In this document: piece by piece, positions 1 through 11,019 of the stretch | Layout of the letters: every line of letters starts with the position of its first letter | Numbering within the stretch: the stretch's first letter is position 1 | NCBI GenBank assembly: GCA_950295325.1 | Contig: OX485807.1 | Coordinates: 34,130,440-34,194,439 of the forward strand | Reading direction: 5' to 3' | DNA from: Polytrichum commune | Taxonomy: Eukaryota; Streptophyta; Polytrichopsida; Polytrichales; Polytrichaceae | DNA length: 64,000 nt | Notes under the pieces: model-generated | What the model saw: the letters and a program-made list of their open reading frames with translations, nothing else | What the model was told of the DNA's origin: nothing | The model's database searches: none | Position numbers and translations under genes: made by a program

Positions 1-920
1 TTTGAAAGATTGTAAGTATCGATGTAGCATCAATATAAAATCCATTTTATTAGTGTATACTTAATCATTAGTGTTTATTTCATTCATAAGACAGCCTAAT
101 CTGAAACCTAACACATTATAGATAGTGGGGCATGGTGTTTTCTACCCATGCTAAATTCTTGCTTTGATAAATAGGTGTGAATTGTGTAGTGCTTGCATAA
201 ATGATACATAAACAATGATAGCCAATTTGAGAAGGTGTAGGCCAAAGGATTTGGGCATGCTTATGGCCTCTTTAGGAGGCATATGTCTAATTGCATGCTT
301 CTTATGATAACTAGGCTGAGTTATTGTGCATGCATGCTTAAACTAGTCCATGGATGATATATATGAGCCGCAACATATTTTCTTCCCTATGGAGATTACT
401 TTAGATAATGGCCATTTTGTGGACCCAACTACTCATATCCAATGCTCACATAATTGATGCACAATCAATGATAGCCAATTTGAGAAGGCCAAACAACAAT
501 TATGGATACAATGGTGACTTCATCTAGGGGGTGTTAGTTTAATTGCAACTTTCAGGGGAAGTTTACACTATGGACCATGAAGTCGGACTGTGGAAGAGGG
601 CTTTTTTCAATGGTCTGACTTCATGGTCCAACTTCCATGGTCTGACTTCTTAAAAAAACAATTTTGAAAGCCTTGGGCCCCTCATTACGTGTAAACCGAA
701 TGTGGACCAAGAAGAATGACCATGCACCAAAAAATGAATGCGCTGATTTTTTTTAATACATGCCCAAAAAGGGCAATTTCAAAAAAGATTCAAGTTTGAC
801 CATTCTCTTGTCTTCTCTTGGGCTTCATTTTGTCTTCACTTCTTGTTAAATGTGTCAAAGATGTGGCTTGCAAATCTTCTCACAACAATTTTTTTATTTT
901 AAATAAAGCGATTTAATTTG

Positions 921-971
921 TACATGTGACATGTAATTTACATGTGACATGTAATTTACATGTGACATGTA
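921..971. repeat. 18-bp tandem repeat, nearly three copies
   Basis: The unit TACATGTGACATGTAATT is repeated at 921, 939 and 957 (the last partial). Each unit contains an ACATGT palindrome. It lies inside transposon copy 1. The homologous place in copy 2 (about 4975-5010) has only one diverged unit, so the array expanded after the copies separated. Confidence 0.85.
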
Positions 972-985
972 CCTTGTGTTGTCAC

Positions 986-1310
986 TACACTAAAGAGGAT
1001 ATTTAGTGTTTGTTTAATTTTAATGTAGTTACCACTGTACCTTGCTCAACACTAATTTTCAATTCTTTGATAATTAGTGTTAGAAGATTTGCTAGAAGAT
1101 ATGTTGGAATTCTCCTTTTATCATTTTTATTTTTATTTTTTCATATCCGTACTAACACTAAATTAATACATGTAACTTCCACATATCACCTTAGTTGATA
1201 TTTAGTGTTTAAATTTACATTCAATGTTACTTACTTTCATAGGGTTATTGATGTTTAGTGTATGCATTCATATTTAGTGTTTGACACACTAAATATCCTA
1301 TTTAGTGTGG
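986..1310. mobile_element. TACACTAAAT-family MITE nested in TIR copy 1
   Basis: The left end is TACACTAAAGAGGATATTTA and the right end carries the complement, ending in TTTAGTGT. The interior is AT-rich and non-coding. A sister element sits at the homologous position in the inverted copy at 4633-4959, so the insertion predates the spread of the larger transposon, or is now part of it. Confidence 0.75.
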
Positions 1311-1438
1311 TAGAAAACTATGCAAAAAAGAACTGCAATCATTTTCCCATTGCGGTTCTTTTGACCACCATGATCTACAATCGCTGCACAACTACATTTT
1401 TTTCTTTGTCAACTGTAATGTTTAAACTTTTGGGGTGT

Positions 1439-1489
1439 GTAATACACCGTTGGAAAGGTATTTTCAAGACCTTTCCAACGGTATATTAC
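1439..1489. repeat. Perfect-stem hairpin inside TIR copy 1
   Basis: Two arms of about 20 bp (1439-1459 and 1469-1489) are near-perfect reverse complements around TTGGAAAGGT / ACCTTTCCAA, with a 9-bp loop. The same hairpin is preserved in the second transposon copy at 4464-4512. It could be a nested foldback or a small-RNA-like structure; the sequence alone does not decide. Confidence 0.7.
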
Positions 1490-2340
1490 AAGCCCCCCAA
1501 TTTCCAAACATTTCAGTTGGTAGACCAAAAAAAATAAAAATCTGCACTCAAATTCTTGAGTTCTTAGATGACCCACATTGTTTGATGAAACATGTGGGAT
1601 CAAGTTTAAGGAGTAGGGCATGGAAGAAATGGTATATCTCATGGGTTATGATATGATCTAGGCACATAGAGGGTGGACTTGCTTCTCATTACGTCATTAC
1701 GTCATATAGATGTTGACAAGTGAGCCTTGCCTAGTAGGAAGAGTTCTATATAAAGCCCCCAAAAAAATTCATTAATTATTTATTATAACAACATTTCTCT
1801 GCCATGGGCCCCTGCCTTTTCCTACCAGACCACCTCTCTTGCCTCTCTCACTACACAACCCATTGGACCATGTCAGTGCATTTATTAGGCCTTGAAAAAT
1901 GTAATTTGGGGACCTCGACCTCCATGGCCTCTCTGCCATTTTTTCCTTAGTGTAAACTGAAGTGGTCCCGGGACAAGTTCAGCAACCAATCATCGCTCTT
2001 ACAACGCCCTGGTTCAACTTCGTGGTCCATAATGTAAACCGCCCCTCATATGTCAATCAAACCGAGTTCTCGTACATGCATGTCCAAACAAATCCTTGAA
2101 TGCCATACATTAGCCATAACAAAATCTCATCCTGATGGAAATTACATTAGATAATGGCCCTTTAACACACCCATGTACTTATTCAATGATTACATAGGTG
2201 ATGCACAATCAACCATGGCGACTTTGAGAAGGCAAACAACAACATTGAACGCCTCAATGACAATTTTAGGAGGAGAAAATTCGATCGCAACCTTCTTATG
2301 ATAATTAGACCAAGTTCTCATGGATGCATGGGCCCAAACC

Positions 2341-2511
2341 AATGAATGGTTGCAATTGAAATGGTATTATTTGAGAAATAACCGGTTGAAGTCCAAGACT
2401 TTAGGGAGATTACCGATCGTCATAGAGGAACATATGGAATACTACCCAATTCAATAAAGAAAAAACCGAAAAAACATCAACAAGTTACCCCAAGAATCTC
2501 CCCACACACTA
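2341..2511. mobile_element. Short MITE with about 10-bp target duplication (copy A)
   Basis: The segment is bracketed by direct repeats GGCCCAAACC at 2331-2340 and 2512-2521. It is similar in sequence to 5229-5431 and, in reverse complement, to 38393-38571. The right end contains TCTCCCC as in the sister copies; the left end is more diverged. The duplication length (8-10 bp across the copies) fits Mutator-like elements, an inference from TSD size. Confidence 0.75.
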
Positions 2512-2612
2512 GGCCCAAACCAATCCTCAAATGCCCAAACATAAAGCACAACACAATTCTCTTCCCGGTGAAACTACTTTACGTTACATAATAGTCATTG
2601 GATGGACCCAAC

Positions 2613-2954
2613 TACACTAAATAGGTAGATTAGTGTTAGATGAAGATTAGTGTTAGATGCAATAGTTACCTAAAACACTAATTTTCAACCGATATTACAA
2701 TTAGTGTTTGAATAGGGTTTGAACAAATTATACCTTTTACGAGGTTCTCATATTCTTCTTCCTTCAATTCTTCATTCCAAGATTTACAAAATATCATCTA
2801 ACACTAAATGCGCTCATGTAAATATTTGAAGTTACTACTTGGTACAAATAGTGTTAGAGTTGACATTTAGTGTTCTAACACTATAGAGACAATTTACATT
2901 TAGCGTTTTCGTCGACTATTAGTGTTTCCAACACTAATCTACCTATTTAGTGTA
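2613..2954. mobile_element. TACACTAAAT-family MITE, 25-bp perfect TIRs
   Basis: Positions 2613-2637 and 2930-2954 are perfect 25-bp inverted repeats starting TACACTAAATAGGTAGATTA. Comparison with the tandem unit it interrupts suggests insertion at TA with TA duplicated. The interior is AT-rich with several ATTAGTGTT motifs and no ORF. Confidence 0.85.
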
Positions 2955-3654
2955 CCTATTCATCGAATGCTCACATTATTGACACATAATCAACCATGGC
3001 TACTTTAAGAAGGTGTTTGTTTGATTACAACCTTCTTATGGTAGCGAGACCAAGTGTTCTCGTCCATGCATGCATGCATGCCCAAACTACAATAGTCATT
3101 GGATGCCATATGAACCACAATACTATTTCTCTCATTCTTTTTAAATTCCCGATGTAAATTAAGCTAGATTTTTCGCAATCGGTGGAGCCCGTAACTCAAC
3201 CCTTGCATAATTGGCGCACAATCGGTCATAACTTTGCCACTTTGAGAAGGCGAGGCCAACAATTTGGGCAAGCGGGTGGCTTCTTTAGGAGGCGATAAGT
3301 TTGATTGCGGCCTTCTTATGGTAATTAGACCGAGTGTTCATGCATGCCGGCCCCGACCAATCCGTGGACGCCACGTGGCACCATAATATTTTTCCCGTCC
3401 ATGAAATCCGTTACCTAGCACATGGGTGAAGCATAATCAGGCTCCCTTGAAACATGCTTGTGTCGTACTATATTACTTATTCTTGGAGGCAAACCCTAGC
3501 TAGTATTGCATTTTTAAAGTGGATGATTTAATTTACTGCTAATTTTACCGTATGTTTTGAAGTTGAAGAATCGCATTCAAAGCGTGTAGTATTAATTGTA
3601 CCCAATGGAATGCTACAGAAACATTGACATTGGGCGGACTTTGGTGTGTAATGT

Positions 3655-3885
3655 TGTTCCCTCACATTAACTTTCTTCCTTGCATTGGGCCGTGGGAGAT
3701 GATGAATGAGGGTGGCTAGCTAATCGAGGAGCTTTGACATCCATAAGGCAAAGACTTTTCTTTGACTTTCACATCCCATGTTTTTTTCTTTTTTTTTCTT
3801 AATTAATTAGTCCGTTATTGGGTGGATTGACTTGATTTCATGAAGGTTGTTTTAACGGTGAGATTTTTCTTGATATCTTGTCGTG
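3655..3885 (+). repeat. Inverted repeat arm flanking TIR copy 2 (left)
   Basis: The segment from 'tccctcacatta' through 'gaggagctttgaca', a T-rich run and 'gatttttcttgatatcttg' reappears in reverse complement at about 5755-5965. The arms are diverged but colinear over about 200 bp. The left arm abuts the start of transposon copy 2. Confidence 0.6.
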
Positions 3886-4158
3886 GAGTTTACACTATGG
3901 ATCATGAAGTCGGACCAAGGCGTTGTAAGAGCGTTGATTGGCTAGTGAACTTGTCACGGGACCATTTCGTTTTACACTAAGGAAAAAATGGCAGAGGGAC
4001 CATGGAGGTCAAGGTCCCCAAAATTTAATTTTCAAGGCCTAAGAAATGCACTGACATGGTCCAACGGGTTTTGCGGTGAGAGAGGCAAGAGAGGTGGTAT
4101 GGTGGGAGAAGGCAAGGGCCCATGGCAAAGAAATGCCATTTTAACACTTTCTTAATGC

Positions 4159-4192
4159 TTTTTTTTTGGGGGGGGGGGGGAGGGGGGGGGGG
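4159..4192. repeat. Homopolymer tract T9-G13-A-G11
   Basis: A run of T is followed by 13 G, one A and 11 G on the plus strand. It is a strong G-quadruplex candidate and a likely site of length error in sequencing. Transposon copy 1 lacks this tract. Confidence 0.9.
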
Positions 4193-4632
4193 CTTTATAT
4201 ACAACTCTTCCCACTAGGTAAGGCTCAACCAGGCACACTTTTGAGCACCTACATGATGTAATGAATCTTGAGAAGCATGTCCACCCTCTATGTGCCAAGA
4301 TCATATCACAGCCCATGAGACATGACATTTCTTCCATGCCCTACCCCTTTAAACTTGCTCCCACATGTTTCATCAAACAATGTGGGACATCTGAACTTAA
4401 GAATTTGAGTGCAAATTTGTTTTCTTGGTCTACCAACTGAAATGTTTGGAATTTAGGGGCTTCTAATATACCGTTGGAAATATCTTGAAAATACCTTTCC
4501 AACGGTATATTACACGCCCCGAAACTTTTAAAAATTACAGTTGCAAAACGAAAAATAAAAACTTGTAGTTGTTTAGCGACTGTAGATCAGGGTGGTCAAA
4601 AGATTGCGGTTCATTTTCACGCAATTTTCTAC

Positions 4633-4959
4633 TACACTAAGTAGGATATTTAGTGTTTGATACACTAAATACAAACGCATACACTGAATATCAATAACCT
4701 TATGAAAGTAAGTAACATTAAATGTAAACTCAAACACTAAATATTAACTATGGTAATATGTGGAAGTTACATGTTTTGATTTAGTGTTAGTAATTAAGGA
4801 TATGAAAAAAAAAAATAACAATGATAAAAAGAGAATACCAACATATCTTCTAGCAAATCTTCTAATACTAATTTTTAAAGAATTGAAATTTAGTGTTGAG
4901 CAAGGTACAGTGGTAACAACATTAAATATAATCAAACACTAAATATCCTATTTAGTGTA
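4633..4959. mobile_element. TACACTAAAT-family MITE nested in TIR copy 2
   Basis: The ends TACACTAAGTAGGATATTTA and ...ATCCTATTTAGTGTA are inverted repeats. The position is homologous to the 986-1310 element within the other transposon copy. Confidence 0.75.
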
Positions 4960-5228
4960 GTGACAACACAAGGTACATGTCATATGTAAATTACATTGAA
5001 CATGTACAAATTAAATCGCTCATTTTTTATGTACAAATTGTTGTGAGAAGATTTGCAAGCCACATCTTTGACACATTTAACAAGAAGTGAAGCCCAAGAG
5101 AAGACAAGAGAATGGTCAAACTTAGAATTTTTTTTCAAAACTACCCTTTTTGGGCATGTATCAAAAAAATCATCACATTCACTTTTCGGTGCATGGTCAT
5201 TCTTCTTGGTCCACATCCGGTTCACACC

Positions 5229-5431
5229 AATGATCGGGGAGAACCGGCAGTTAGTTACAAATGAACCGGTTGAAGATCAAGACTGCAAGAAAATTACCAA
5301 TCATTTTAGAAGAATTTATAGAATATACCCCGATTTAATAAAGGAAAACCGGAGGATGTCAACCTGTAACCGGTTGGACTTGCATACACTAGGATCTCAA
5401 CCGATTCTGCCCAAAAATCTCCCCGATCACT
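5229..5431. mobile_element. Short MITE with 10-bp target duplication (copy B)
   Basis: The 203-bp element starts AATGATCGGGGAGA and ends with the complement TCTCCCCGATCACT (one mismatch). It is flanked by perfect direct repeats GGTTCACACC at 5219-5228 and 5432-5441. Transposon copy 1 has the empty site near 690, confirming insertion. It is related to 2341-2511 and 38393-38571. Confidence 0.88.
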
Positions 5432-5754
5432 GGTTCACACCTAGTGAGGGGCCCAAGGCTTTCAAAACTAATTTTTTAAGAAGTCGGACCATGGAAGTTG
5501 GACCATGAACTCGGACCATTGAAAAAGGCCCTCTTCCATGGTCTAACTTCATGGTCCATAGTGTAAACCGGCCATTAGAGAAAGGTTGGTCACAAAAATC
5601 TCGTGACAACCATATTTTAACAACCATAGCTCTTCATAACTTAGCTAAAAAGTTAAGGTCATGGGATTTGGAACCCAAGGCCTCATCATGGCCAAGCCCT
5701 CCTTGATGGACTAACCGACCCTTTTCTCTAAGATGCTTTCATGGCAAGATATTG

Positions 5755-5965
5755 AGGAAAATCTCGCTCTTAGAAAAATCTCAATGAAATTAAGTGAACC
5801 CGCCCAATCATAATCCTATAAAAAAAGAAAAAAAAAGAAAAAAGAAAGACCTCGAGACAAGAAAGATGGGGCGTTTATTGAGGAGATTCATGCCTTATGC
5901 GTGTCAAAGCTCCTCGACTAGCCAAACTCTTGTTCATCTCCATAGCCCAAGTAATGTGAGGGAGT
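5755..5965 (-). repeat. Inverted repeat arm flanking TIR copy 2 (right)
   Basis: Diverged reverse complement of 3655-3885, including the poly-purine run at 5820-5850 and the 'caaagctcctcga' block. It is separated from the transposon end by about 180 bp of unmatched DNA. Confidence 0.6.
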
Positions 5966-5969
5966 AGCA

Positions 5970-8500
5970 TTTGTGACCCATGACTCTCTCGCCAACATAG
6001 TTGTTACTCCACCTATAGGACTTTTAACCTAGCAAGATGTGGGTTGCCTATTTATCCATAACCAATCGCTCATCCAAGAGCAAAAGGTTTATAAGAACTC
6101 ATCATATTTTTTGCATCTGTGCAGACACAATATCAACTATAACTCTCATATTTTGTTCATAAACCCATTGTTCATGATTGATAACCAACTTTGATAGGTG
6201 GATGACTCGTCACTCCTGAGTAATGTGGATGTGCCTAAATCGAACACAACAACAATTTGAACACCTACATTTGAGTGATATGGTGTGGATCTAAATCATG
6301 ATTAATTCTAGTAAATTAAATCATAATTAGTTCCAGTAAGTAAAATTTATCAATAATTAGGCTTAATTAATTTGGTAAGCATGCTTTCTAGTTTAATTGG
6401 GCTTAATTATAATTATTCAAGATTAATTAGAATTAATTACATTCAATCACACTTAATTAATCCAAATGCATATGAAAACTTTGTGAAAGTAGAAGGTATT
6501 AACTAAAATATTATAATATTTAACATACTATGAATAAATCACTAATTTTAGTTCCATTCTAGAATGACAAAGACCCTTGCAATGGTAAGTCACAAAAGTC
6601 ATAGCCTCGGTCCTAATGAGGGTTTTGTAACATTTTTTACTTCCAAGTTATTTACATGCTTTATTGGCGGTTTCACTTTGAAAATGAAATCCCGGTCAAT
6701 TGCTTATTTATTCCATGGAAGTGAACATATATATTGGATTTTGGACCTTGAAGGTGAAGTGCACTCAATATGGAATTTGTGGATAAGTGGCCTTCAAGAG
6801 TGCAAGGGCAATGGTTTTTTTGAAGTTGGGCGGGTGGGCAACAATTTTCGGTTGGGTCCAAAAAATCTAGACTTTCTGGATGGGTAGTTGCCCCTACCCG
6901 AATCTACCTCCCACTATAAGTTCGTGAGGGGAACTTTAACGTCCCCCCTAAACTATTGGGTGATAGTGGAGAGGAACCCATTTCCGAATGGATTCGTTGG
7001 CAGTTCGATTCCCGCTATGAAATCTTCTCACTACTTGACGGAAGCTATGGTAGGTAGGAAGCCAAGATTCCACCCACTGTAAGGTAGGCAATACACCCCA
7101 CCAGCCTGCACCAAGAGGATTCTTGAGCAGAGTAAGGCCAATGGACTCGAATTCACATCGCATTGCATGACGTTGGTTATTTATTTATTTATTTATTTTC
7201 ACATCTTTTGATATCAATAGAATATGAATATTTGAAGATGTTTTTGTTGTCAATAACATTCGGGTCTATATACCATGCAAGAACATTCATACCTAGGTAA
7301 CATCAACTTAGTATCAATAATCTAGTTTAGAATGGTGTTGACCCAACTAATAATTCGGGTACAGAAAGATTCACTCACTCTAACATACCCACAAAACATC
7401 AAAACTAGACTGGTGCTACAACGGGTTGGTTCTTTGATACTATTATTGATGTTGATTATTGATAGCTTGCATTCACATGTATTATATGGGTCCAAAAATA
7501 TTGGATCATAAGTTATATGGCAAGACTACTCCACCCGAGTCGTGAGAAACACACATGCTTTAATCGTCTCACCTTTGTCATCTACTTCGCTTCCACCTAA
7601 TTTGTGTCAAGTTTGATCGAAAGGAAACTTGACTTTAAGGTAGAAGGGTTTGAAATGGTTAATTTTTCCGACTAGCCAACTTGTCCTAGGATATAAAACA
7701 CGCAATTAATATGAGATGGTTAGCAAATCCAAATCGAAGTTGATCCGCTTTCCTCATAATTTATGGAGCTCATATGAATATCTCATTTATTGTCAAAGTG
7801 AAGATTCCCTTGCTCATTAAGTGGTCATATAGGTCTCGTCAATTATGTTGACTATTGAGTCGAAAATGGTTTTGTGAGCTTTTATGTTGTATTTTTTGAG
7901 TTTGTAGGTATTGCATGGTTAAAATGGGTAGCTAGCTCAAGAGTTGGCAATCCCTCATTTGGACTAGGTTTTTGGTTTCTTTGGTGTGGTTGATGACCAT
8001 GTTGGGTTGGGTGATGAAGTTTGAGAAAAGGATTTGGGTTTAACTTATAATTTATGGTTTCCCATTGAGCTCATGGACAACCTCCCAACCGGTGAAAGTT
8101 TTTTTCCTAACAAAATCGCTATATCTATGAAAACTATTGACTTCCAATCTACAATTCTTTTTATCACCATTGAAGAAGAATTGTTGAGATTTTTTTGGGT
8201 CTATTCAATCAAAAATTTGAAAAATGATTAGAAAGTTGAACTCATTTGAATATCATCTTTCAGAGCACTAAATTGAAAAAAATGATAAAAGAAATGAGAA
8301 TTTCATCATTTTTGTTTCAAAATGTAGTAAGTGTATCATTATGATGAGTACGTATGCATGATAATTCATTCAGAAACAAAAATTCATCTTTGATGAACTG
8401 AATGATAGGTTTTGCAATTTCATTAGCAAATGTTGTTTAAATTGTTTCATTTCAGTCGTCATACAATGAACACATCTACAAATATCTAAGTTAGGTAACC
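5970..8500. other. Non-coding stretch without a recognisable gene
   Basis: Positions 6290-6470 are an AT-rich run dense in ATTAATTA. Around 7003 is GTTCGATTCCC, which resembles a Pol III B-box inside a more GC-rich block (6830-7170); no convincing A-box or cloverleaf is seen, so I do not call a tRNA or SINE. Open frames of 60-107 codons at 6564-7082 are unrecognised and overlap on both strands. 7800-7880 resembles the dispersed repeat at 34760-34985. Confidence 0.4.
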
Positions 8501-8541
8501 TAATGTGATCTTCCTTCAATGCAAAGTTTTTGATTCTTCTA

Positions 8542-8698
8542 CTTCAGCAATCAGCACAGGAACCTGCGACTGTTCCATTGCAAGAGGACCAAAAATACAA
8601 CCGACTGCCACGTTTTGTGACGCCTGCAGGCCTTGCCTTGCAAAATGCGCATTGGATTGAGCGAGACTCAAGTAAACCAACAAGAAAACGGTAGAACC
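8542..8698 (+). other. Possible terminal coding exon, unrecognised
   Basis: After a CAG at the end of a pyrimidine-rich run there is an open frame of about 50 codons that ends in a basic tail (KPTRKR) and TAG. Composition looks protein-like, but I find no upstream exon and no family match. A chance frame is quite possible. Confidence 0.18.
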
Positions 8699-8935
8699 GT
8701 GAGGTTGTGTCCTTTACTATGAAAGACTATAATTATAGCTGTCCACTTTGCTCATGCCAATCCATGGCTATTCACTATACCAAACCTTTCTTGGATTTTG
8801 TGCACCTTTTTCTCAAATGCGCGTCAAGAATTGAAGCTACTCAATTATCACCCGAAATTTTTAAAATGAATAATCAAGAACTGCCGTCATAACTACAGTT
8901 AACTAAATTTCTTTCAATGCATTTTAGGGAGCAAT

Positions 8936-8953
8936 CAGAGAGAGAGAGAGAGA
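8936..8953. repeat. (GA)n microsatellite
   Basis: A run of alternating G and A of about nine units. Confidence 0.85.
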
Positions 8954-9156
8954 CCACATTAAATAGAGTGGACCAAAAATAGCAAGAACAAGGTAACGTC
9001 CAAGTGTGAACGCAAAGTGGTTAGGAAATTTGCTCTTGAAACGAAGAAGTCGATGCATAGTCTATGTCCTACATACAGAGCCAACAAACGAAGATGAAGG
9101 AAACGAATTGTATACTACCTCAGCACGAACACTGGATTGAAGCGATGCCGACGACA

Positions 9157-9432
9157 TTAATTGCAGCAAACCTCCTCGAGGTTGGACGTGATGGATGCAG
9201 TCCACCGCACCTGGTGGCCGTTCCTGAGATCAGAGGAGGCCGTGTCGATTGACCCCAATCTTTGGTCGAATTGATTGATATTTGTATCGTTCTTTTGGCT
9301 GCCAACGATGGTTTTTGCAGTTATATTACCCAATACTTTCTCCCACGCTCGATCGCTAGCTTGCTGATCAGGAGCTTGTGCCAGATGGTAGTCTATCTCC
9401 ATCTTCGAGATGTCTTGGAATTCGAATGACAT
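9157..9432 (-). other. Open frame of 91 codons, unrecognised
   Basis: ATG-initiated on the minus strand, acidic at the N-terminus, with a possible splice donor (GGGTAATATA) after about 35 codons. The block 8900-9450 is more GC-rich than its neighbours, which would suit a small gene or first exon. No family is recognised and no partner exon was found. A 106-codon plus-strand frame at 9660-9980 is equally unassigned. Confidence 0.15.
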
Positions 9433-10689
9433 GAATTTGTTTCAAAACAATAAGTTAGATGCCACTCAGTCTGCAGAATGTTCCCCTTGTGCATGCTGAC
9501 TGCATCGACCAGGCTCTGACATGCAAGAAGGCAGGAGCAACCAACAAACTGCAGAACATCTGAACAGCAGGTTGGGTTGTCTTCGTCCCTTTTAATATTC
9601 TATGTTGTCTCCATGTTACTGCAGATGTCGCATAAATTCTTCAGTTTTGTTTTGTAGCAATGACAATTCGTGTGTGCATTGGGGGATGCAAGGTAGATGA
9701 GGCTAACGTGGACACCTCGAGCTCTGTGGAATCATCCAGCCGATGGACTCAAGACATTAGAAGCATGTTAATCAATCGCGAATCAAGACCAAAGAATATG
9801 AAATCGTTGAAATTTGAGTTGAGGAGGGGGGTTCATCTAGGCTCTGGAATCAAAGATTCTCAATTTTCCAATGTGGTGTTGGGGGGCGGGGGGGACTCTT
9901 TTAGTGTTCCATGTTATGTAAGTGGACAACATCATCAGTTGATTCACCATGGGTCATTTGCCAATGAATACCAAGTTTAAATGTCAATATTGGTTGTGTC
10001 ATGTCTCTAAAGTGGTCACATGTAAGATAAAATGTTGCCGGATTTTTTTTTCATTGTAGAATACCCACAATACAAGTCGGTCTGCACCTCATAGCCACAT
10101 GTTGCCTCCTGATTCGCACAAGTTGTTGTCTCCCAATTTGCCCATCTCAAGCACAAAACCCAAGCGTGTCATAGCTCGGTGGATAGCACTCCTCATGATG
10201 GAGGATGGTGGGTATAGTTTGACTTTTGAGAAGATGACAAACCCAAATATCATCAAGGTGGTGGCTAAACCATCATATATTACTCACCCACTGAATTAAG
10301 AGCAACTATACAACCGATTAGCAACCAAAAATAAGTGTCCAACTAAGGAAGCTAACTGAATTAGCCTCATCTTCCTTAGGCTATTTGTCAATCCAAAAAA
10401 CAGGCTAAGTGCATCATTACCCAAAACTAATATTGAAAACAATCTCTCACTTGTTATTGTACTACACATGAATTTGCCATGGTACAATTTTTATCCATCT
10501 ACTACTCTACGTGGCCTCACGGTGGTCACTTCCAACTCCACATGCAACTTTACCCATTGGATTGGATCGGATCGGCAATTGTCTCGTATAGTTAGCAATC
10601 GTGAGTCATTCAAATTTCAGTATTGGAGATGAGGATGCAAAATTTATCAAAAATCCAATGAAAAAATTCTTAATCTTTAAATGGTCATA

Positions 10690-10880
10690 GAAGCCCTCCC
10701 AATTATGTTAGCTATTGAACCTTGAAAGTTAACAGATGTTGAACACATAACTCAATCTCATTGTAACACATGTCTTGTTGGTATTCATTCCCGGAGCATT
10801 ACCAGATACCACTCAAAATATAGGTAGGTGTCCTATGAAGAGTAGCGACCACATAACGCCCACATATATACCTTGAAGTT
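10690..10880 (+). repeat. Dispersed repeat (CCCTCCCAATTATGTTA family)
   Basis: The block 'gccctcccaattatgtta...ctattgaacct...tcaatctcattgtaacacat...gaccacataa' recurs at 13025-13230, 16905-17130 and 34760-34985, with weaker pieces near 7800, 11860 and 36050. No terminal repeats are evident, so the class is open. Confidence 0.65.
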
Positions 10881-10994
10881 GACGAAGATGTTGAACAACA
10901 ATTGCTTCACGGGTTTTGGCAAAACCCACACAAAACGTGAACCACCCTAGGATGCAGCTCCAGTGTCAATGATTAAACATGAAGGCTCGTCAGT

Positions 10995-11015
10995 TATATA
11001 TATATATATATATAT
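10995..11015. repeat. (TA)n microsatellite
   Basis: An uninterrupted TA run of about ten units. Confidence 0.9.
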
Positions 11016-11019
11016 GTAC

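Larger units (their letters stand above)
554..2046 (+). mobile_element. TIR transposon copy 1 (non-autonomous, about 1.5 kb)
   Basis: The ends are inverted repeats: GTTTACACTATGGACCATGA begins at 561, and its near-complement runs to 2039. AGGGG and CCCCT just outside them suggest boundaries at 554 and 2046. Subterminal DNA carries several short inverted copies of a TGGTCYGACTTC motif. No transposase ORF is present, so it would move only in trans. A second copy lies inverted at 3888-5568. Comparison with the interrupted tandem unit shows the insertion point, but I see no clear target-site duplication. The AGGGG end is hAT-like; the superfamily remains uncertain. Confidence 0.8.
200..3440. repeat. 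Degenerate tandem array, unit about 240-250 bp
   Basis: Five copies of one block recur in the same order and orientation. Each has a 'gatgcacaatcaa' region, then 'tttgagaagg', then 'ttaggaggc', then 'ccttcttatg', then 'catgcatg', and ends at a '...ataatggcc...ggacccaac' region. The 'ttgagaagg' anchor sits near 228, 480, 2225, 3005 and 3241. Once the insertions at 554-2046, 2341-2511 and 2613-2954 are removed, the spacing returns to about 237-252 bp. No coding capacity is seen. The array serves as an empty-site reference for the elements inserted in it. Confidence 0.75.
3888..5568 (-). mobile_element. TIR transposon copy 2 (non-autonomous, about 1.7 kb)
   Basis: The ends are GTTTACACTATGGATCATGA at 3888 and its complement finishing at 5568. 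The sequence is the reverse complement of the 561-2039 element over most of its length, including the nested MITE (4633-4959) and the hairpin (4464-4512). It is longer than copy 1 mainly because of the MITE at 5229-5431 and a homopolymer tract. No transposase is encoded. Internal ORFs of 60-150 codons here match no family and are not conserved in copy 1. Confidence 0.8.

Noticed and set aside
3068-3090. CATG repeats resembling a CRISPR or operator array
   Set aside because: Simple (CATG)n microsatellite inside the degenerate tandem unit.
5053-5508. 151-codon plus-strand frame
   Set aside because: It crosses a MITE insertion and a transposon end and is not conserved in the sister transposon copy.
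6940-7060. Possible tRNA or SINE head (GTTCGATTCCC near 7003)
   Set aside because: A B-box-like string is present but no A-box at the right spacing and no cloverleaf could be built.
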